Shown in pieces: positions 57,681 through 64,000 of a stretch of 64,000 nucleotides of DNA. Each line of letters starts with the position of its first letter. Position 1 is the stretch's first letter. The DNA lies in contig CM042032.1 of the NCBI GenBank assembly GCA_023525975.1, positions 21,148,001 to 21,212,000 on the forward strand, in the 5' to 3' direction. The translations under genes were made by a program, and so were the position numbers. Origin of the DNA: Smallanthus sonchifolius. Its lineage: Eukaryota; Streptophyta; Magnoliopsida; Asterales; Asteraceae. The notes under the pieces are model-generated. The model ran no database searches. It saw only the letters and a program-made list of their open reading frames with translations, and was not told the DNA's origin.

Positions 57681-59000
57681 AGACGTTTCAAATTCACACA
57701 CTGAAATTTCAAAATCCTGCAAACCGATATTAGAACATGAAATAAACCTATCCAAACAATCGAATATCACAATATGACCAAAAATTCTACACAATTTGAT
57801 ATCTCGGTCAAAACTTAGGTCAAAATCAACGTGAAACACACAGACAACGACAACTCCTATGGCTACTATGTCTAGCAAACCACCCTAAGATCTATGACCA
57901 AGACACGCTAATCAAACTGGCAGACAACGACAATCAACGAAAGGAATTGAAATCAAACACTAGATCAGATCTAAACATGCAATAACATCACAATTATCAA
58001 CTCAAGATCTTTTACAAAATCATAAACCCATTAATTGAATCCAAAAACTAAATAAAAACCAAACTTCAACAAGTATTCATCATTAACCTTTAGAATCATG
58101 CTTAAACAACTAAAACAGAAGTAATAAACTAGATTCATGGTTTCAAACAATCAAATCAAAGATAAAAATCCAATCTTGCAAACCTAGAATGTAAAACTAT
58201 GAACCCGGGATCCAAAGATTCAAGCTTTAGACTTCAATTGACCTCCAATCTCCCAAAATCGCCTCTCAAACCTTCTCTGGACGGATGGAATATGAACTCC
58301 TTGTATAATGCGAACCAAAATCTATTTAAATTCGATTTTTAGGGTTTTGCGGAAATTAGGTTCCCTGCGTACCGCGAGACACTTGGGTTGGGTTCCTCAC
58401 GTACCGCGAGGAACAAAATAGTCACGGACAGATTTGGCTTCCCTTGCGTACCGCGAGGTTCTTGGTCTCCACTCTTCGCGTACCGCGAAGGACCTATTTT
58501 CTTCATTTTTTACTTTTGATCCCTTGACTTTCTTCCGGCTTCGTTCTCTTGCTCGGTTTTTTCACGTATTCACTTGTAATCTTCACTAGCACCTCCAAAC
58601 AAGACAAAGACTCAATAGTATACAAAACGACTCAAAACAAACACAAAACTAAGTAAAAATGCACTAAACAATAGGAATAAAGATGTGTGCTTTGCACTAC
58701 ATCAGTACCATTTGATGAAGTGATGAAGGCAGGTCTCTCTTTCTAGAGGAATTGTAACTCTATTCATGACCTTTGTTAGTTGAACATACATGATTGTCTT
58801 TGGAAGCTTGGTTACCGAATCCACTTCTTTCTTTGATATTCTTTTCTTTGCTTGCTGTGGTCTGAACATCGGGAATCTTTTGTGACACTCGGAGATATTT
58901 AAATTTCAACGTTAATGCCTTGTGAGTGATTGCCATGATTAAGCATATTCAGCTTTTTCTAATACATAGATATCCCAAGTTGGTAGGGTTTGAAGATCGT
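57681..59000. other. Non-coding stretch with four CGTACCGCGAG motifs, probably LTR of M
   Basis: AT-rich with no coding frame. Four copies of GCGTACCGCGA or CACGTACCGCGAG lie in 58370-58490, each followed by a different linker. The layout resembles the motif clusters of the other LTRs, but I could not fix LTR ends. A frame at 57633-57878 is not supported. Confidence 0.5.
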
Positions 59001-59029
59001 GTTCATTCTGAAAATACTGAATTTCTCCC

Positions 59030-60111
59030 ATTCTTCTTTTGATAACAAACAAATGCTTCAATCCATCAAATGCCCATGATATAATCTTTCTGTCAGATAC
59101 TCTTCAAAGTACCTCAATTTTCTCGTGGAGAGGGCGAGGGATTGGCTTTAGGACTTTGAACCAATCAGACTTGTCAAGAGGTTCATCATCAGTCAAATTT
59201 ATGGTTTGTCCAAAAACAGTTTCATAATTGGTCGTCTCTTCCTCACCTTCTTCCATGAATACTTCTGGCATCTTTTCCTCATCATTATCTGTCAGAACAT
59301 CATCCTTGGCTACTCCCAATTCAGGAATATCGGATGCACCGAGATCTTTACTGTCTTTGTTACCTTCATTGCCTGCTGTCTTGACACCAGGAGTGCTAGA
59401 GCTTGTGCCGCCTGTTCCTAGACCAGTGCCATCATGTCTTTCATGGTCATCATCATTTTTGTTCTTTGGTATTTCTGTTCTTGGTTCCGGATCCGATGAA
59501 TTTTCATGTTTCTCTTCCTCCTTTTCATCTTGATCCAACTCAAAGATAACTACATCATTGAAGATAGATGAGTCAAAGACATCATCAAAGATTAGAGGAT
59601 CTTCATTCTAGCGTTCTGGTAACCTATTCACTTCCATGGTCAGGCTACGACTTCCTCTCTTTAACATCAATAGAGCTTTACCCATATCATTCATGTTTGT
59701 TTGCAATTTCTTGTTTAGAGAAGTTTGATTATCAAGCTGAAAATTCAATTTCTTGATAGTATCCTTTAGATCTTCAATCTTACAATCTCTATCGTCTTCG
59801 CTACTCTTTGAGGCATCAATCTGCCCTTTCATCCATCTAAGAAACTGAGCAGCCTCAATCCCAACATTTTTAACCAATTCAGGATCCAGAGATTCTTTGA
59901 TAGGAGTAGGAACATGATTTCCAATTGGCCTAGACTTCGTTTTGGACACGGACTTCAATCTTTTAGGAGTATCGGTTGGAGGGTCGTGTTATGTCTTTGA
60001 AGGAGAGTGTTTTGTTCTCGAAGTGCCTTCTATTTGCCAGGACGAAGGATGTCCTTCGGCATCCAGAGCGGCACGATCTAAACGATCTGCCTCAATGTCT
60101 TAATCAGTAAT
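59030..60111 (-). pseudogene. aORF-like remnant in element M
   Basis: Frame 59608-59958 has a basic start (SKTKSRPIGNHVPTP) and a coiled coil (IEDLKDTIKKLNFQLDNQTS). Frame 59104-59538 is acidic and ends HEKIEVL. Past a frameshift, the sequence to about 59030 reads IISWAFDGLKHLFVIKRRMG and TLPTWDIYVLEKAEYA, like IISWFYDGESKLFVIKRSDG and TLPRCEINGLA of D. The upstream end is cut by J at 60111. So M carries a third, diverged aORF type. Confidence 0.65.
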
Positions 60112-61374
60112 TGTAACATCCATGATTTTCAGACCATAATTTTTGTTTCTTCATTCTATAAACACTAAAACCCCCGCATTTGTTCAACGCCTTATGTCAC
60201 ATTATTTATTATTTAGACGTACATCAATTCAAAGTTTCAAACCCTTCACTTACATATTTTTTTTTCAATCATATACAACGCATATTGATTTACATATATA
60301 CTTTACTATGATAGATATATCAAAAATAAAATGATTTTTTAATCACGTGTTACACCTTCTAAATGTATATATGTATTAATTTTTAAATGAATATGTAAAT
60401 ATATATATATATATATATATATGTATATTGTTAAACTATTTAACTAATTGAAATTCTTATGAAAAATAAAATACGATTCTTTATAAATATATGTAATTAA
60501 TCAAACAATAATTAAGATGTTATAAATTTTATATATTTTATGAATAAAACCAGATGTTTTATATATTTAAAGAAAGTAGTTTTGAACCCCTTCTACATTT
60601 TGAACCTTTTCTAGTTTGAACCCAAAGAAAACGCCCCCTTTGACTTTAAAAAGTCAAAAGCTTCAAACATCTCACAATGTAACGTGTAATTCGATCAAGC
60701 ACGACTGCTTTGGACTTTCCATCCATGCCTAAACGTTTATCGACCGTTTCCAGACCCATTAACCATAACAATTTGACAATCTTAGCGGTGGAATTCAAAA
60801 TTCAAACAAATTGAAATAGTTTGACTAATCAAAGTCAAACCGTGTCAAACCAGCATTCAATTCATGAAATCAACGCGGTTTCAATCCCGTAAATCACGCA
60901 AAACCTATACTCCTATGAATTCAGACCTGTTTCACGACCTAATTCATCCTTAAACATTTGAATTCTTGCGTATTTTGAGCCGACAGTTGGCATCCGTTAA
61001 GTCCAAATCAAATCATACGCTTCTAAATAGTTTAATCAAATTAACACATCCCTCATCGTCGCACCACCCTCCTCAAACTCTCCCAACCCTCTTCCAACCT
61101 GCATTACCCCTCTGGAACCTTGTCAAGCTCAAAGAACACCAAGACTTTGCATTCTGTCGATCTCATTCAATACGAAACCATTTCAAGTAAGGCTTAATGT
61201 TTTAGAATCGTTGTTTAATTCTGAACAATAGCCTTCTATCAATTGATAATGACAGAGGGAACCCAACTTGATTTTACTTGAAACTTTGAATCGACCTGCA
61301 CATAAGAACATTAGGGTTTTTGCTCAATTTGATTTAATGTATTTAGAATTATAGAAATGGTGATAATACCAGCG

Positions 61375-61447
61375 AGCCATCTAGTTCAGCCGGTTAAGTG
61401 CGCGTGCGACTGAACTAGATGGTGTGGGTTCGAAACCCACACCCCAC
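61375..61447 (+). other. tRNA-like segment 1 in the J LTR
   Basis: A-box-like TAGTTCAGCCGGTTAAG and a perfect T-arm GTGGGTTCGAAACCCAC containing the B-box GGTTCGAAACC. CTTTCTTTTT follows. The acceptor stem does not pair, so it is not a normal tRNA. Confidence 0.6.
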
Positions 61448-61535
61448 TTTCTTTTTGCGCTCGGTGTTGTCACAGAACCTGGCTCCATCTTAAGTGTTGA
61501 TTTAATAATTGAGAACCTGGGATAAGAACACAAGA

Positions 61536-61616
61536 GAGCCCTGGTCCGACTGGTTGCACGTGTACACTTTCACAGAAGTCACCCGGGTTCGACCCGGGAG
61601 ATCTACGTTTTTTTTA
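61536..61616 (+). other. tRNA-like segment 2 in the J LTR
   Basis: A-box-like TGGTCCGACTGGTTGC and T-arm CCCGGGTTCGACCCGGG, followed within ten bases by a run of nine T, a strong RNA polymerase III stop signal. The acceptor stem is poor. Confidence 0.6.
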
Positions 61617-62784
61617 AATATTTAACATTTCCAAATTATTTTATAAAAATAGTTTTGTAAAACCTTATACCCTTTGTGACTGTTTTAATATTTTAATTAA
61701 CAAATTTTTTTATAAGAAACAGTTATTTTACAATCAAATTGTTTTAAAAGTTAGATTTAAAGCATAAAACCCATTTTAAGCAAAAAATGTTATTTTAAGC
61801 CAAAGTACCAAATCATTTATTTAAGTTACAAACTACGAAAATATTTTCATGAAACATATTATCACTTTTAAAGATTTCATACAACAACCTTATAAACTTT
61901 TTATTATGATAATAGTCATCTATTTCGGATTTAAGGATTTATTTAAACAAATAAAATTCCTGAATATGTTTTAACATAAAGAAATCACATTTTCTTTTAA
62001 CAGGACTTATTATTTTAATCAAATGAAAAAAAAAGAGAATTTTATTTTATTTAATTACGAACCCTAAAGACAAATAATATTTTCATATAATGTTTTGAAC
62101 TTACAAAGTTTATATCAAACTTTTGATAACTTATATTCTTTTACATAAAAATTACACTACCTTGACACAAATTCGCACATAACAAGAGCCGATGAACATT
62201 AGACTAGTCTTGGACCTCGTGCATATTATTAATTCAAGATCATACTTTATACATTAGGTTAACCGTGATTGAGAATCACTTGTGCTTCATACTTGATCGC
62301 GTTATCCACCCAACATATATAAGTGAGTATTACATAGCCCCCTTTCACACTTTTACACTTTCTGGGGTGAAACATGATCTCTATACATACAATTGTTTAC
62401 ATTTACACAAAATACACAAACACATATCCTCTTTACATTCATGTGTGCAAATTTGAGCTTTATGCTTGAGTACTAGGTGTGTTAACTGTTTGTGTACAAT
62501 TTATATGCAATCATTAACTATTAAAGCCGACTGTTAACAATGATAGATCTATGGAGTCTAAACATGTAGATTGGGGTGATCAAGGCTTGCTACACATAGG
62601 TTTTTGGGACTTAGTTATTTTAATTCAAGAACAATTTGTATTTAATTTATGTACATTGGAATTGGTTTATGTTTGTTTGAATTGAAACGAATTTAATATA
62701 TTGCAATTTAGTCAACCTTGAGCTCATGAACAGTCTACATGTCCCGCCCCGACGTATTTCGCCGTCGGTTGGGGTGTGACAGAT

Positions 62785-62796
62785 TGGTATCAGAGC
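62785..62796 (+). other. Primer binding site of J
   Basis: TGGTATCAGAGC three bases after the LTR, followed by the G-family leader (CTTGGTTATAGGGAATTAGG). Confidence 0.93.
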
Positions 62797-63255
62797 CTTG
62801 GTTATAGGGAATTAGGTTATTAGACACTTTTGACCTAGACTATAACCTTAGGACACCCATACAATGCCATGCTACTACATGCTACATGATTTCTCCTTGT
62901 GTGAATATTCCTACATACTATCATAAGTAAATACACTACCTGATACAATATTTAATAATTTACGTGTCACACTGCCTGATAATTGTTGTACTATATTCAT
63001 GCTATCTATTTGATTCATTTAAGTGCTATCCTAAGTTTTAATACACACTTAGCTTTTCATGCACCCTTAAACTCACACATATAATGTCACCACCTCTTGT
63101 GATCTAAATCTAAACTATTGGGCCTAACGCCCTTTAATAATAAACGAGAAGCCCACTTACCCTCCAAGAAGAAGAAGCCTACTACAATATATAAGCCTCA
63201 CTTTCGGGCCTCAAAGCCCAGTCCACAACAATTCTCATCATGACCATGAGCCCAA
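62797..63255 (+). other. Leader of J
   Basis: Non-coding leader shared in reverse with G and L. It is cut at 63255 by the C-family fragment K. Confidence 0.75.
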
Positions 63256-63530
63256 TGTAGAAATAAAGACTGATGGCTATAAAATTCTCTAAGTACAAAT
63301 GTTGCGTACCTCACAGTTTGGCTGCTGACCAACAAGCTGCTGCGGATAGCCTTATCTGCTAAAGACCAGAGTTGTTGCGGATAGGCTTCTCAGCAGAATC
63401 AACACTTGATGTTGCTGATAGGCAAATCATCAGCAGCTTTGGATTGTTGCATCTTGCTGCGGATCTCTAACTTTGCTGCTGATAGCCATTCCCACTGAAG
63501 ATCAAACATTCCCACTGAAGGACCTCAGAG
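63256..63530 (+). mobile_element. Fragment K: LTR start of a C/F-family element
   Basis: TGTAGAAATAAAGACTGATG and the following TGCTGCGGATAGGCTT and GCTGCTGATAGCC units match the first 240 bases of C's LTR. Similarity stops after CACTGAAGATCAAAC, where a short phrase (ATTCCCACTGAAG) is duplicated. Confidence 0.8.
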
Positions 63531-63545
63531 TTTGACAGGCAAAGG

Positions 63546-63767
63546 ATGGAGCACGAGATAAGGCACGACTTGCAAGGACAAAGAATGGATAGCCTAGCAA
63601 ACCAATTAGGGTACCAAAAGGAGTTAATTTCCATCCTCGAAAAAGAAATGCTTGAGAATATCACGGAAACATCTAGTGCTGAAGCCAGATCGGCTACCCG
63701 AGTGACCATAGCGGTACTCGTCTTGGTGATTATCTTCTTCCTAGTGGAAAGCTACCAGAGACGTTAG
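63546..63767 (+). CDS. Small hypothetical protein with a C-terminal membrane span
   Basis: 73 residues, MEHEIRHDLQGQRMDSLANQ at the start: a charged helical N-part (EKEMLENITETSSAEARS) and a hydrophobic segment near the end (VTIAVLVLVIIFFLV, about residues 52-66) with basic residues after it. Composition is protein-like and the bases are less AT-rich than the flanks. I do not recognise it. It could be the last exon of a host gene, a captured fragment or chance. AATAAA-like signals follow (about 63851). Confidence 0.35.
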   Translation: MEHEIRHDLQGQRMDSLANQLGYQKELISILEKEMLENITETSSAEARSATRVTIAVLVLVIIFFLVESYQRR

Positions 63768-64000
63768 CAGAAATTTCTACTTATTGCCTTTAAATTTTCA
63801 GTTTATGAATCATTTCCCTATGTTTTGAATAATGTTCAACATTTCAGCATTTAATAAATTTTATATTACAACTCCAAAGTTATTATTCATTGATTTGACG
63901 CAGTGAGTATTACACCCGTCATATTTTTTTTCCTACGTATCATTTTCTTCATTCACTACAATTTAGTACACTACCGACAATCTCATTCGTAAACAAACCA
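63768..64000. other. AT-rich end of window, nothing recognised
   Basis: No coding frame or repeat family identified. Confidence 0.5.

Larger units (their letters stand above)
60112..62781 (+). repeat. 5' LTR of J (G family)
   Basis: TGTAACATCCATG...GGTTGGGGTGTGACA, 2670 bp, matching the G LTR read from the other strand. It shares the phrases GGGGTGAAACATG and ATAGATCTAT and the ending CATGTCCCGCCCCGACG. It contains a TA microsatellite (60399-60421) and two tRNA-like segments. No coding frame is supported. Confidence 0.85.

Noticed and set aside
61375..61447. Functional tRNA gene
   Set aside because: T-arm is good but the acceptor stem does not pair and the anticodon arm is unclear.

Overview
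This window is nuclear DNA from a plant and consists almost entirely of transposable elements. I found no convincing host gene, rRNA or functional tRNA. The long chromovirus-type Ty3/gypsy elements, the SIRE-like Ty1/copia elements with an extra 3' gene, and the initiator-Met-tRNA primer sites (TGGTATCAGAGC) indicate a eudicot. The extra genes look like families common in Asteraceae (Artemisia, Tanacetum, Lactuca); that assignment is inference from memory.

Left half (1-32438): a four-level nest. A decayed minus-strand gypsy-type element G, with about 2.7 kb LTRs, holds a copia-derived element A (4674-28337, duplication TGTAT). A holds a Tekay/Del-type gypsy element B (6906-25910, duplication ATGAG). 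B holds a copia element C inside its right LTR (15616-25588, duplication GTGAA). All three inner duplications are exact. G also carries a GGTACC-rich terminal-inverted-repeat element, an array of about 52 bp tandem repeats, and a MITE in its right LTR.

Right half (32439-64000): a staircase of partial nested elements. A deleted G-family element L is broken by Tekay element E, E by SIRE-like element F (sister of C), and F by gag-only element H. H abuts an inverted sister I, which shares an LTR with D, a sister of A. Remnant M follows, broken by J (G family, plus strand), which is broken by a C-family LTR fragment K. Most missing halves lie outside the window.

Two patterns stand out. First, A and D encode only a large non-gag, non-pol protein (called aORF here), while H and I encode only Gag plus the start of protease. 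Both groups share leader sequence, primer site, LTR ends and palindrome arrays, as expected of complementary partners using one replication system. Homologues of aORF sit downstream of pol in C and F, and a fragment is in M. Second, the LTRs carry arrays of short palindromes. GCGAACTT-N3-AAGTTCGC in A/D/H/I and GCGTACTT-N3-AAGTACGC in B/E fit one consensus although the hosts are copia and gypsy. C and F use a different palindrome built on TGCTGATA, whose repeats also fill a spacer and part of the gag coding sequence of C.
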